DNA from: Rosa chinensis
Lineage: Eukaryota > Streptophyta > Magnoliopsida > Rosales > Rosaceae
Length of the DNA: 64,000 bases
NCBI RefSeq assembly: GCF_002994745.2
Contig: NW_020126818.1
Location: forward strand, 186,001 to 250,000
Direction of reading: 5' to 3'
The notes under the pieces are model-generated. The model was not told where the DNA came from. It saw only the letters and a program-made list of their open reading frames with translations, and searched no databases. This document shows, one piece after another, positions 33,801 to 45,608 of this stretch; the first letter of the stretch is position 1; each line of letters starts with the position of its first letter. The translations under genes and the position numbers were made by a program.

Positions 33801-34077
33801 GCCAATAGGGATGTCTCCATTTCGGTTGGTGTATGGAAAAGCGTGCCACTTACCTGTGGAATTGGAGCATAGAGCATGGTGGGCAATTAGAACGTTCAAC
33901 ATGGACTTGGATGAAGCTGGACTTCATAGGAAGTTGCAACTCAATGAGCTTGAGGAAATTCGAAATGATGCCTATGATAGTGCTCGGATTTACAAGGAAA
34001 AGACAAAGGCTTTTCATGATAAAATGATTCGTGGAAAGGCTTTTGTAATTGATAAGGAGCCCTGCCACTGGAAGTGA
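30895..34077 (+). pseudogene. Athila protease end, RT, RNase H, integrase (element C), 3' truncated
   Basis: 1060 open codons from mid-protease ([17 protein letters not shown]). RT has [16 protein letters not shown] and catalytic FMDDF (411-415). RNase H has Asp560, Asp626 and Asp669. Integrase has zinc ligands His766, His773, Cys801 and Cys804 and DD35E residues Asp836, Asp895 and Glu931. One change inside the integrase zinc region, Trp to Cys at ~790 (FYCPTLF where B and D have FYWPTLF), is notable. A 113-bp deletion after GKAFVI removes the GPF/Y-like module and shifts frame, giving a short false tail DKEPCHWK. The first Met is internal; upstream coding is frameshifted away. The catalytic cores look intact but the integrase C-terminus is lost. 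Confidence 0.9.
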
Positions 34078-34191
34078 GTTCAAGGTAAATGGCCATCGTC
34101 TTAAGCCTTATTATGAGGCATTTGTGGAGCACAATGTGGAGGATGTACCCCTCCAGGAGGCGCCACCAACTGAGGACTAAATGAAGGTGCA

Positions 34192-34243
34192 AGTCTAGGC
34201 TGAAAGACTTTAAACATTAAGCGCTGCATGGGAGGCAACCCAT
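34192..34243 (+). promoter_or_regulatory. Conserved paired RNA hairpins after pol (element C)
   Basis: AGTCT-AGGCTGAA-AGACT (34192-34209) and ATGGG-AGGCAA-CCCAT (34228-34243), the same form as in B and D. Confidence 0.6.
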
Positions 34244-34402
34244 TTCATCCGTAGCTGTGGAGGAGCCATCAACGCAGATTTGCATTCTTGAACTCTTCCC
34301 TTCTCTTTTATTTTCGAGAACTTTGTCTTTGTTTTAGGTTTCTTTGCGTTAACTCTTATGCCATGCTTGTTTGATGTTTTGTATGCTTTATACTTGTTTA
34401 TA

Positions 34403-34434
34403 CATTGAGGACAATGCATGATTCAAGTGTGGGG
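34403..34434 (+). promoter_or_regulatory. Hairpin 3 and pol-proximal AAGTGTGGGG (element C)
   Basis: CATTG-AGGA-CAATG followed nine bases later by AAGTGTGGGG. Confidence 0.55.
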
Positions 34435-36694
34435 AAGGGTATAACGTTTCACTTTGTTTTTAAGAGCTAGTTTTGTGGTTATAAAAAGAAAACAAAATAA
34501 AAAATCGGAAAAATCAGAAAATAAAAAGAAATTTGCGTTAACTTTGTTTTAGGTTTTATGTTATATGTTTTGATTTTTATACTTGTGTGTTTTGTTTGTT
34601 TGGTTATTGTTAGAGTCAAAATGATTTTTGGGTAAATATCTTCTTCATCGTAGGCGCATCCAATGGGATGTGATATCTAAGGTTCAGTTTGGATATGAGA
34701 AGTGCTGACAAAGGGTCTCGTCCCCTGTCAATCAAGTGAGCTGAGCTCCGCCAAAATCGTTCCTCTCTTCACCTGGTCATGTTCCAAAGGAGTTACCGAA
34801 AGGAGAAGGGAAATATCCCTAAGTCCAAAACGTTTTTGTCTTGTTTGTGCGTCATTTACATGGTTGTTTTTGTGTTTGTTTTGTGATTGAGTCTTAGGAT
34901 GCCCTTTTAACTGTCTAGGATGAGCTTATATCTCTGAAATTAAGGCTAAAAGAGGGTCACAAGATTGAGATAATGTTTGATGATATTCTTTGGTTAATTA
35001 TGATTTATGAAAAGCATATGAATGTGTAGTAGATATGGTGCATGCGTAACTTTGGTACAGAATATGAACATGTGGAAGATAAGTTGTGATTCATAATAAC
35101 CCTTGTGAGAATTTGAGCCATGTCCTCTTTCTTTGTTGAGTGATTAATAAAAAAATGAATTATACTCTTATTTTCTTGGCGATGATTTTGTTGATCTCAT
35201 TATTTTTTCATCTTGATTGATTACTTGCCATAGATTAAGTTTGATGGACTAGAGAATGCTAGAATTCACTGTTATGCTTGTTGAGACGTTTATGATCAAT
35301 ATATGGCCCTGATTCTGGAAAGGATAAAGGTACTTACTTAGGATTTTACCACCATAGCCAAATAAAGCCTGTGTCCCTATTTGTGCCCGTCGTGGGACTC
35401 CCCGAGTTTAACCATTTTTGAGCTTACATTGAGCCTTTTCTTTCATCACCCTCAAAATTCCTTAACCTTAACCCTAGTATAGTTATATCTTTACCCTTTG
35501 TTCTAAAGACTTAGTGGAGCATATTTTTGAGACTTTGCTTGGAGTTTTGGCGTCAAGGAAGAATTTTGAAGACATGAAGAAGTTCAAGTGTGGGGGTAGA
35601 CTTGTCCATATGAATTTGTGTTTGTAATTGCCGAAAAAGAAAAAAAAAGAATGAAATCGTAAAAAAAATTATCAAGAAAAGAATATTTCGGCAATTAAGA
35701 GAAAATGTGTGATATTGTTTAAGTGTTTATGGATTTTAGTCCCCTATACTTTGAGGATTTGGAGTTTGCTTGGAATTGAAGGCCCATTGTTGAAAATTTT
35801 GGTCTTTGTCCAATTCACTTGTTCGGAAGAAGGTTAGAATGAAGTTTGGGCCCAACATGATGGCACTTGGCCCTTTTATAAGCTTGGAGGATACTTGACG
35901 TTTGCTATGCTTGGTGGATTCGAAATTTGGTCTCTCTACATCAACAAGTGCTCTACTAGGTTTTTAGGATACTTTGTGATTTCCCTATCCCTTCGTTTCT
36001 TTAAACCTTAAGCCTTGGCCCCATTACAACCTTTGAGTGTAAGACCTCTTTGATCCTTAAGATGGGACAGCCTTTGATCTGTGGAGATGAGTTATAACTG
36101 TTGAACTTATGGTTTGGGTTCATCTGTGCAAGTAGTTGATATCTTTCATGAGATCTTTAAAAGAAAAAAAATATAATGTGCTTTCGTTTCTTATACATAT
36201 GTGATTTACTTGCTATTCTTTCACATATACTTGAGTGGTAAGCTTTTAAGCATGAGCCTTGAATCTGAGAGAAGAAAGAGTGATATATCCATGTGAGGTT
36301 TGAATCATGACTTGTTTGAAATATGTTAAAGAACCCACCACCATTGTTTACTCCCAAGTCTTACATGCTTATATGTGAATTATATCTTGTAACTAACTCT
36401 TGAATATCTTGATGATGTGATGCTTGGTTAAGTGCTAATCTTGGTGACTTGAAAGTATGAGATTTCTGAGACAATATGTTAAAGGGCGTAGAAGTCATTT
36501 GTGTTGTTAACGTCTTGGTCTTTGTTTCTGGTTTTGATTTTCGTTCTGAGTCTTCTAAGTGTTTTACGTTTTTGAGTCTTTGTGTCTTTGTGTTTTCGTT
36601 GCTTTTATACTTAGTTTATTTTATTTTCGTAGTATCTTTGTTTTGTTTTGTAGTCTTTTTGGTTTGTTATGTTGATTTTGCTAAGGGACTAGCA

Positions 36695-36715
36695 AAAGCT
36701 AAGTGTGGGGGAATT
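36695..36715 (+). promoter_or_regulatory. Polypurine tract of element C
   Basis: AAAGCTAAGTGTGGGGGAATT, ending where the LTR begins TGATAGGAGC. Confidence 0.8.
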
Positions 36716-37347
36716 TGATAGGAGCATAAAATGCGACGTTTATAATGTTTAAACCCTATATTTTGCTAAGTTATTTCCTTTATCTTGATCAATTTAACTT
36801 AGTTAGTGTTTTACAGGTGAAAATGGAGTCTCAAGGTCCAAAAATGACTAAGGAAGGCACAAGTGGCGCAGAAATGGAAAGAAATGAAGAAATGGAAGTT
36901 TTCCCAGTTTGACTAGGAAAAGGAATCCTAGTTGGAGTAGGAATCAGAAGCTGACTTGGATTCAAACTCTTAAGTCGCGGAAATCAGAAGTTCTACTTGA
37001 ATAGGGAGACCCAATTCTACTCAGATAAGGAATCCTAGTGTGACAAGGAGTCCCTGTTGGATAAGGATTACTCAAGAAGGTTCCGGAAGAGTGTAGAAGA
37101 ATCGCAGAAAAGAAGTTTGTATTCAACTAGGAAACCTACTTGCATATGGAGTTCTACTCATACTAGGAGAGCTATGGAATGTACAAGAAGCATCTAGAAG
37201 TCTCAAGAAGATCATATGCCGTGCACATGGAAGAGGAAGCAACAAGGAATTCGGATTTCAAAGCAATGTGGAATTTGGACTTCTTGTTGAGTAAGGATTG
37301 GAATTGCCGTGAGATTCTTGAAGGTTCTAGGGAGTTCTTGACGTTTC
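36716..37347 (+). repeat. Element C 3' LTR, first 632 bp only
   Basis: Starts TGATAGGAGCATAAAATGCG and matches the U3 of D, then breaks off after TTGACGTTTC and switches to the opposite strand. Confidence 0.85.
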
Positions 37348-37807
37348 ATAGCTCTCCTAGTATGAGTAGAACTCCATATGCAAGTAGGTTTCCTAGTTGA
37401 ATACAAACTTCTTTTCTGCGATTCTTCTACACTCTTCCGGAACCTTCTTGAGTAATCCTTATCCAACAGGGACTCCTTGTCACACTAGGATTCCTTATCT
37501 GAGTAGAATTGGGTCTCCCTATTCAAGTAGAACTTCTGATTTCCGCGACTTAAGAGTTTGAATCCAAGTCAGCTTCTGATTCCTACTCCAACTAGGATTC
37601 CTTTTCCTAGTCAAACTGGGAAAACTTCCATTTCTTCATTTCTTTCCATTTCTGCGCCACTTGTGCCTTCCTTAGTCATTTTTGGACCTTGAGACTCCAT
37701 TTTCACCTGTAAAACACTAACTAAGTTAAATTGATCAAGATAAAGGAAATAACTTAGCAAAATATAGGGTTTAAACATTATAAACGTCGCATTTTATGCT
37801 CCTATCA
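37347..37807 (-). repeat. Fold-back copy of LTR U3 (461 bp)
   Basis: The reverse complement of 36716-37176, separated by a loop of about 170 bases, giving a long hairpin. Ends GCTCCTATCA, the reverse of the LTR start, followed by filler rather than a PPT. Confidence 0.85.
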
Positions 37808-37841
37808 ACTTGTGCACCAAGATATTTACTAAGCATGTGAG
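37808..37841. other. 34-bp filler at the C/D junction
   Basis: ACTTGTGCACCAAGATATTT and the following 14 bases match no LTR sequence here. They replace the outermost 36 bases of the D 3' LTR. Confidence 0.6.
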
Positions 37842-40500
37842 AAATATCATCATTAGTATAGAGCAAATAGGGTATCGAACAAACCGGGGATTGAGGGTGC
37901 TAACATGTGAGAAACAAATTAAAGAATAGAATATACAATTCTACGAAAATTACAAATTTACAAGTACAAACATGCATAAATTTCGAACAACAAAAGAAAC
38001 AACAAAGAGTTAGAGAGCATACATACATTCACACGAATTTAGAGAGCAAGGAATGAGAGAATAACAAAAATATACAAGTATATATATAGGCATGGACGAA
38101 AATAAGAGAGAAAACAAGTTAGAAAAGGTTTAGAAATCCTACTCCTATTTATACACAATTTACAAGTCCATATCACATTGGGAATCCATATACAACAAGG
38201 ATTACTAATTATATACTAATTAGGATTACTTAATTACTAAGAAAACAAATTATTGACCAAGTCAAACATTAAATCCTAAGTCAAAACTAACTCTAACTAC
38301 TTTCCCTAAAATTTAGGAACCTATCCCTTAAATTAAGGAGACCTAACAAACTCATAACAAACTACCAAATTAATTCCTAGAAAACACTAACACATATTTA
38401 CTATTCACGGAGACACTATTCACGAAATTAAAAACATTTTTTTATTTTATTTTTTTTATTTATTTTATTATTTATATGAACATGCTACCTAAAAATTCTA
38501 AGTTAATTTTATTTATTTACAAAAACAAGAAAACATAAAGATGGGGGGTTTTTGAAGATTAAACTATGAATTTTACGAAAACAAGTAAAAGATTAAAAAC
38601 GTTTTATTTACATAGGTGGGAAAAGAAAGATTTTTGGAAAACAATTCATCAAGAACAATTCAAGAACAACATATTCATGCATCCCTTAATCTTGTTAATT
38701 ACCATGGAAAGATATCAACCAAGAAACAAAGTTACAAGCGCCCAATGTCCCTTATATGACTTCCCTTTACACAATTGATCGACGAAGCGCCAAACCAACA
38801 TATTCCAAATGCAAGTATCACACAATCGAAGCGACTCATAATCTCATGCATTCAAATCATTAAGAGCAAGTGAAAGTTTAGTCAATAAACATGCAAATTC
38901 AAGTACTCGAAGCGAATCTTTTCATTACATGCATAATCTGATCTCGACCTTTGTCCAAAGCCTTTACTACTATATTGAATTAGGGTCACGAAGCGTTTAA
39001 CCTAATTACTAGCTCCAATTACATGCAATCATCCTAAGTTTGCAACCAAAGAACAAGAACACATAAAAGTTATCTATAAAACAAAACCAGATTATCAATC
39101 CATATTTCGGCAATTAATCAAGATCAAGAACACACAAACACATCAATCATAGAAAAGAACATCCAAATCGCATCCAAAAATCAGAAAGTTATCTCATGGT
39201 TTCGGTTTTACACAAAGAAAAACAAAAACAGAATTTATATCAAACAAGTTACAAAACCGTAAGGAAAACATGATGAAGATGGTAAGAACAACCCTTAGAC
39301 ACGTCCCAAGGTTCCAAAGCAGCTCCAAGGTGGTGGCACAAGGTGAAGATCACGGCAAGGATGGAGGATGGCACGGCTAGGAACTTGTAGATGCAAAAAC
39401 CTGAAACTCAAGAGCAACCCGGTGAGAAACGAAATTGTGGAGAATAATGTGTCAACCCTGAACGTCTAATACACAAGGTATATATAGTAGAACGTCTCAA
39501 GGCTCTCCCAATTCGTTTCTACTTGGTTTCTCTTAGTTCGTGTTGATTTAGGACTTCTTTCTCTCAAAACAGATTTCCGGCAGGATTGACCTCAGTCCAC
39601 TAAAACGGCCATAACTTTCTCTAGAAAATAGCTATTGATGAGCTGTAAAAAGCTCTGGAAACTAGACATCTGTAGCTTTCCAACCATATAAAGATCATAA
39701 TTTTCTGAGCTTTGAGCGATTTATTGCACTCCGTTGAAGTTGACTGATCTGCACAGGCAGATTTCCGAATCTGTAATGGATTTGACTTTTAATGCACAAG
39801 TTGAGTCCAATTCGGTTTTCCTTCACATCACATGCCTCTCACATGCCTTCCACGCCTATTCTGAAGTGGAAACGTCAAGAACTCCCTAGAACCTTCAAGA
39901 ATCTCACGGCAATTCCAATCCTTACTCAACAAGAAGTCCAAATTCCACATTGCTTTGAAATCCGAATTCCTTGTTGCTTCCTCTTCCATGTGCACGGCAT
40001 ATGATCTTCTTGAGACTTCTAGATGCTTCTTGTACATTCCATAGCTCTCCTAGTATGAGTAGAACTCCATATGCAAGTAGGTTTCCTAGTTGAATACAAA
40101 CTTCTTTTCTGCGATTCTTCTACACTCTTCCGGAACCTTCTTGAGTAATCCTTATCCAACAGGGACTCCTTGTCACACTAGGATTCCTTATCTGAGTAGA
40201 ATTGGGTCTCCCTATTCAAGTAGAACTTCTGATTTCCGCGACTTAAGAGTTTGAATCCAAGTCAGCTTCTGATTCCTACTCCAACTAGGATTCCTTTTCC
40301 TAGTCAAACTGGGAAAACTTCCATTTCTTCATTTCTTTCCATTTCTGCGCCACTTGTGCCTTCCTTAGTCATTTTTGGACCTTGAGACTCCATTTTCACC
40401 TGTAAAACACTAACTAAGTTAAATTGATCAAGATAAAGGAAATAACTTAGCAAAATATAGGGTTTAAACATTATAAACGTCGCATTTTATGCTCCTATCA
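37842..40500 (-). repeat. Element D 3' LTR (terminally truncated)
   Basis: Matches 49659-52319. It lacks the first 36 bases on the plus strand (TGATACGTGC... to ...CCCTGAA). TATA at 39486-39479. Confidence 0.88.
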
Positions 40501-40521
40501 AATTCCCCCACACTTAGCTTT
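40501..40521 (-). promoter_or_regulatory. Polypurine tract of element D
   Basis: The reverse strand AAAGCTAAGTGTGGGGGAATT abuts the 3' LTR. Confidence 0.8.
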
Positions 40522-42783
40522 TGCTAGTCCCTTAGCAAAATCAACATAACAAACCAAAAAGACTACAAAACAAAACAAAGATACTACGAAAATAAAATAA
40601 ACTAAGTATAAAAGCAACGAAAACACAAAGACACAAAGACTCAAAAACGTAAAACACTTAGAAGACTCAGAACGAAAATCAAAACCAGAAACAAAGACCA
40701 AGACGTTAACAACACAAATGACTTCTACGCCCTTTAACATATTGTCTCAGAAATCTCATACTTTCAAGTCACCAAGATTAGCACTTAACCAAGCATCACA
40801 TCATCAAGATATTCAAGAGTTAGTTACAAGATATAATTCACATATAAGCATGTAAGACTTGGGAGTAAACAATGGTGGTGGGTTCTTTAACATATTTCAA
40901 ACAAGTCATGATTCAAACCTCACATGGATATATCACTCTTTCTTCTCTCAGATTCAAGGCTCATGCTTAAAAGCTTACCACTCAAGTATATGTGAAAGAA
41001 TAGCAAGTAAATCACATATGTATAAGAAACGAAAGCACATTATATTTTTTTTCTTTTAAAGATCTCATGAAAGATATCAACTACTTGCACAGATGAACCC
41101 AAACCATAAGTTCAACAGTTATAACTCATCTCCACAGATCAAAGGCTGTCCCATCTTAAGGATCAAAGAGGTCTTACACTCAAAGGTTGTAATGGGGCCA
41201 AGGCTTAAGGTTTAAAGAAACGAAGGGATAGGGAAATCACAAAGTATCCTAAAAACCTAGTAGAGCACTTGTTGATGTAGAGAGACCAAATTTCGAATCC
41301 ACCAAGCATAGCAAACGTCAAGTATCCTCCAAGCTTATAAAAGGGCCAAGTGCCATCATGTTGGGCCCAAACTTCATTCTAACCTTCTTCCGAACAAGTG
41401 AATTGGACAAAGACCAAAATTTTCAACAATGGGCCTTCAATTCCAAGCAAACTCCAAATCCTCAAAGTATAGGGGACTAAAATCCATAAACACTTAAACA
41501 ATATCACACATTTTCTCTTAATTGCCGAAATATTCTTTTCTTGATAATTTTTTTTACGATTTCATTCTTTTTTTTTTCTTTTTCGGCAATTACAAACACA
41601 AATTCATATGGACAAGTCTACCCCCACACTTGAACTTCTTCATGTCTTCAAAATTCTTCCTTGACGCCAAAACTCCAAGCAAAGTCTCAAAAATATGCTC
41701 CACTAAGTCTTTAGAACAAAGGGTAAAGATATAACTATACTAGGGTTAAGGTTAAGGAATTTTGAGGGTGATGAAAGAAAAGGCTCAATGTAAGCTCAAA
41801 AATGGTTAAACTAGGGGAGTCCCACGACGGGCACAAATAGGGACACAGGCTTTATTTGGCTATGGTGGTAAAATCCTAAGTAAGTACCTTTATCCTTTCC
41901 AGAATCAGGGCCATATATTGATCATAAACGTCTCAACAAGCATAACAGTGAATTCTAGCATTCTCTAGTCCATCAAACTTAATCTATGGCAAGTAATCAA
42001 TCAAGATGAAAAAATAATGAGATCAACAAAATCATCGCCAAGAAAATAAGAGTATAATTCATTTTTTTATTAATCACTCAACAAAGAAAGAGGACATGGC
42101 TCAAATTCTCACAAGGGTTATTATGAATCACAACTTATCTTCCACATGTTCATATTCTGTACCAAAGTTACGCATGCACCATATCTACTACACATTCATA
42201 TGCTTTTCGTAAATCATAATTAACCAAAGAATATCATCAAACATTATCTCAATCTTGTGACCCTCTTTTAGCCTTAATTTCAGAGATATAAGCTCATCCT
42301 AGACAGTTAAAAGGGCATCCTAAGACTCAATCACAAAACAAACACAAAAACAACCATGTAAATGACGCACAAACAAGACAAAAACGTTTTGGACTTAGGG
42401 ATATTTCCCTTCTCCTTTCGGTAACTCCTTTGGAACATGACCAGGTGAAGAGAGGAACGATTTTGGCGGAGCTCAGCTCACTTGATTGACAGGGGACGAG
42501 ACCTTTTGTCAGCACTTCTCATATCCAAACTGAACCTTAGATATCACATCCCATTGGATGCGCCTACGATGAAGAAGATATTTACCCAAAAATCATTTTG
42601 ACTCTAACAATAACCAAACAAACAAAACACACAAGTATAAAAACCAAAACATATAACATAAAACCTAAAACAAAGTTAACGCAAATTTCTTTTTATTTTC
42701 TGATTTTTCCGATTTTTTATTTTGTTTTCTTTTTATAACCACAAAACTAGCTCCTAAAAACAAAGTGAAACGTTATACCCTTC

Positions 42784-42815
42784 CCCCACACTTGAATCAT
42801 GCATTGTCCTCAATG
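42784..42815 (-). promoter_or_regulatory. Hairpin 3 and pol-proximal AAGTGTGGGG (element D)
   Basis: The same order and spacing as in C, on the reverse strand. Confidence 0.55.
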
Positions 42816-42974
42816 TATAAACAAGTATAAAGCATACAAAACATCAAACAAGCATGGCATAAGAGTTAACGCAAAGAAACCTAAAACAAAGACAAAGTTC
42901 TCGAAAATAAAAGAGAAGGGAAGAGTTCAAGAATGCAAATCTGCGTTGATGGCTCCTCCACAGCTACGGATGAA

Positions 42975-43026
42975 ATGGGTTGCCTCCCATGCAGCGCTTA
43001 ATGTTTAAAGTCTTTCAGCCTAGACT
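42975..43026 (-). promoter_or_regulatory. Conserved paired RNA hairpins after pol (element D)
   Basis: Reverse strand AGTCT-AGGCTGAA-AGACT (43026-43009) and ATGGG-AGGCAA-CCCAT (42990-42975). Confidence 0.6.
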
Positions 43027-43037
43027 TGCACCTTCAT

Positions 43038-45608
43038 TTAGTCCTCAGTTGGTGGCGCCTCCTGGAGGGGTACATCCTCCACATTGTGCTCCACAAATGC
43101 CTCATAATAAGGCTTAAGACGATGGCCATTTACCTTGAACTCACTTCCAGTGGCAGGGCTCCTTATCTGTAAATCACCATGAGAAAAAACGTTAGTAACT
43201 ATAAAAGGACCAACCCATCTAGAACGTAATTTACCAGGGAAAAGCTTTAATCGAGAATGAAATAAAAGAACTTTTTGACCAATTACAAAAGCCTTTCCAC
43301 GAATCATTTTATCATGAAAAGCCTTTGTCTTTTCCTTGTAAATCCGAGCACTATCATAGGCATCATTTCGAATTTCCTCAAGCTCATTGAGTTGCAACTT
43401 CCTATGAAGTCCAGCTTCATCCAAGTCCATGTTGAACGTTCTAATTGCCCACCATGCTCTATGCTCCAATTCCACAGGTAAGTGGCACGCTTTTCCATAC
43501 ACCAACCGAAATGGAGACATCCCTATTGGCGTCTTAAAGGCAGTCCTATATGCCCACAATGCATCCTCCAAGCGTTGGCTCCAATCCTTCCTTGAAGGTC
43601 CCACGGTTTTCTCAAGTATCCGCTTTATTTCCCTATTTGAAACTTCTGCTTGTCCACTCGTTTGAGGATGATAAGGCGTGGAAACCTTATGAGTGACGTT
43701 GTACTTCCTGAGCAAAGCCTCAATGGTCTTGTTGCAAAAGTGAGAACCTCCGTCACTAATGATTGCTCTAGGCATGCCAAACCTACTAAAAATGTTAGAC
43801 TTTATAAACTCTGCAACAACCTTAGAATCATTAGTTCTGGTGGCTTTCGCTTCCACCCATTTAGAAACATAATCAACAGCTAAGAGGATATAGAGAAAAC
43901 CATTAGATGAAGGAAAAGGTCCCATAAAATCAATACCCCAAACATCAAAGATTTCGACAATTATCACAGGTTTTAAAGGCATTTGATCTTTAGGGCCTAA
44001 ATTACCGGTTCTTTGGCATCTATCACATGTCATACAAAAATTATATGCATCCTTAAACAAAGTAGGCCAATAAAAACCACATTCCAACACCTTCCTAGCA
44101 GTTCTATCAGAGCCAAAGTGACCACCACATTGTTTAGAATGACAAAACTCAAGTATAGCTTTTTGTTCATTATTAGGCACACATCTCCTTATCAATTTAT
44201 CAGAACAATATTTCCACAAGTAAGGATCATCCCAAACATATTGTCTAGCTAAAAACTTAAGTCTATCACGTTGAACACTTAGCATATTACTAGGGAATGT
44301 TTTGGACACCAAATAATTAACAATATCTGCATACCAAGGCTCACTTACCTGGATTCCGAAGAGTTGTTCATCCGGAAACATCTCCACTAAGGGTATGGCG
44401 TCCTCTTCACTCACTAGCCTACTCAAGTGGTCTGCCACAACGTTGTCAGAGCCCTTCTTATCCTTGATCTCAACATCAAACTCTTGAAGCAAGAGTATCC
44501 AACGAATTAGCCTAGGTTTTGCCTCCTTCTTTGACATTAGGTACCTTAAAGCTGCATGATCAGAATAAATAATAACTTTAGTACCCAATAAATAAGATCG
44601 AAATTTTTCTAAGGCAAAAACAACAGCTAAGAGTTCTTTTTCAGTTGTAGAATAATTGAGTTGAGCATCATTGAGGGTTCTTGACGCATAGTAGATGGCA
44701 TAAGGCTTCTTGTCCTTCCTTTGGCCTAGCACGGCCCCAATGGCATAATCTGAGGCATCACACATGATCTCAAAGGGAAGAGACCAATCTGGAGGAAGCA
44801 TGATAGGAGCAGACGTCAGAAGCTCCTTTAAAGCATTGAATGCATCCTTGCAATCCTCCTTGAACTCAAACGCCACTTCCTTTTGAAGTAGACGACATAG
44901 GGGCCTAGAAATCTTGGAAAAGTCCTTGATAAAGCGCCTGTAGAAACCTGCATGTCCAAGAAAAGAACGGACCTCCCTCACACTTGTGGGGTATGGTAAG
45001 TATCTAACAAGATCTACTTTAGCTTTGTCTACTTCAATTCCACGTTTAGAGATAATATGCCCTAAAACTATTCCTTGTTTAACCATAAAGTGACATTTTT
45101 CCCAATTTAAAACAAGGTTAGTTTCTTCACAACGTTCAAGTATCAATTCTAAATTACTTAAGCAATTTTCGAAATCTTTACCAAAGACAGAAAAGTCATC
45201 CATAAAAACCTCAATAATTTTCTCAATAAAATCAGAGAAGATACTTACCATGCACCTTTGAAACGTACCTGGGGCGTTACATAGTCCGAATGGCATTCTT
45301 CTGTAGGCAAACGTTCCAAAAGGACAAGTGAAGGTCGTTTTCTCTTGATCCTCATGAGCAATGGCGATTTGATTGTAACCAGAATATCCATCCAAGAAGC
45401 AATAGAACTCGTGACCTGCTAACCTCTCAAGCATCTGATCAATGAATGGCAAAGGGAAGTGATCCTTCCTAGTAGTGGCGTTGAGCTTCCTATAGTCTAT
45501 GCAAACTCGATGTCCAGTCACCGTTCTCTGAGGCACTAACTCATTCTCTGCATTCTTCACAACAGTTATCCCAGATTTTTTGGCACAACCTGAACTGGTG
45601 AAACCCAC
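43038..45608 (-). CDS. Athila RT, RNase H, integrase (element D)
   Basis: 856 open codons; true homology starts at [10 protein letters not shown] (residue 10), the codons before it being out of frame. RT carries [31 protein letters not shown] and catalytic FMDDF (~135-139). RNase H has Asp284, Asp350 and Asp393. Integrase has zinc ligands from His490 and DD35E residues Asp560, Asp619 and Glu655, followed by RWVGPFIV (GPF/Y-like). It ends [10 protein letters not shown] like B. One T is missing in the run 45576-45581 compared with B and C, which splits this part from the protease frame upstream. Apart from that, D has the best preserved enzymatic region after B. Confidence 0.92.
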   Translation of the reverse strand: MGFTSSGCAKKSGITVVKNAENELVPQRTVTGHRVCIDYRKLNATTRKDHFPLPFIDQMLERLAGHEFYCFLDGYSGYNQIAIAHEDQEKTTFTCPFGTFAYRRMPFGLCNAPGTFQRCMVSIFSDFIEKIIEVFMDDFSVFGKDFENCLSNLELILERCEETNLVLNWEKCHFMVKQGIVLGHIISKRGIEVDKAKVDLVRYLPYPTSVREVRSFLGHAGFYRRFIKDFSKISRPLCRLLQKEVAFEFKEDCKDAFNALKELLTSAPIMLPPDWSLPFEIMCDASDYAIGAVLGQRKDKKPYAIYYASRTLNDAQLNYSTTEKELLAVVFALEKFRSYLLGTKVIIYSDHAALRYLMSKKEAKPRLIRWILLLQEFDVEIKDKKGSDNVVADHLSRLVSEEDAIPLVEMFPDEQLFGIQVSEPWYADIVNYLVSKTFPSNMLSVQRDRLKFLARQYVWDDPYLWKYCSDKLIRRCVPNNEQKAILEFCHSKQCGGHFGSDRTARKVLECGFYWPTLFKDAYNFCMTCDRCQRTGNLGPKDQMPLKPVIIVEIFDVWGIDFMGPFPSSNGFLYILLAVDYVSKWVEAKATRTNDSKVVAEFIKSNIFSRFGMPRAIISDGGSHFCNKTIEALLRKYNVTHKVSTPYHPQTSGQAEVSNREIKRILEKTVGPSRKDWSQRLEDALWAYRTAFKTPIGMSPFRLVYGKACHLPVELEHRAWWAIRTFNMDLDEAGLHRKLQLNELEEIRNDAYDSARIYKEKTKAFHDKMIRGKAFVIGQKVLLFHSRLKLFPGKLRSRWVGPFIVTNVFSHGDLQIRSPATGSEFKVNGHRLKPYYEAFVEHNVEDVPLQEAPPTED

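Larger units (their letters stand above)
34181..36715 (+). other. Element C 3' untranslated region
   Basis: 2.5 kb from the former pol stop (34178-34180) to the LTR. It has the hairpins at 34192-34243, hairpin 3 at 34403-34416, and AAGTGTGGGG at 34425, 35586 and 36701. A T-rich 80-codon frame at 36476-36718 is hydrophobic only by composition and is not called. Confidence 0.75.
27744..37347 (+). mobile_element. Athila element C, rearranged and degraded copy
   Basis: A plus-strand Athila copy nearly identical to D: leader, gag, pol, 3' UTR, PPT and the first 632 bp of a 3' LTR. The 5' LTR is absent except for the flipped terminal segment. Coding sequence has several one-base losses and a 113-bp deletion near 34050. 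With D it forms a large inverted repeat, 3' ends facing. Confidence 0.8.
40501..43037 (-). other. Element D 3' untranslated region
   Basis: Non-coding, nearly identical to the C 3' UTR reversed. AAGTGTGGGG cores lie at 40515-40506, 41631-41622 and 42793-42784; hairpin 3 is at 42802-42815 and the hairpin pair at 42975-43026. Confidence 0.8.

Noticed and set aside
36476..36718. 80-codon hydrophobic frame in the 3' UTR of C, repeated in D (40498-40740), at the place where some Athila elements have an env-like gene
   Set aside because: It is T-rich by composition, is cut by the PPT, and I saw no equivalent frame in B or A. There is no signal of coding selection.
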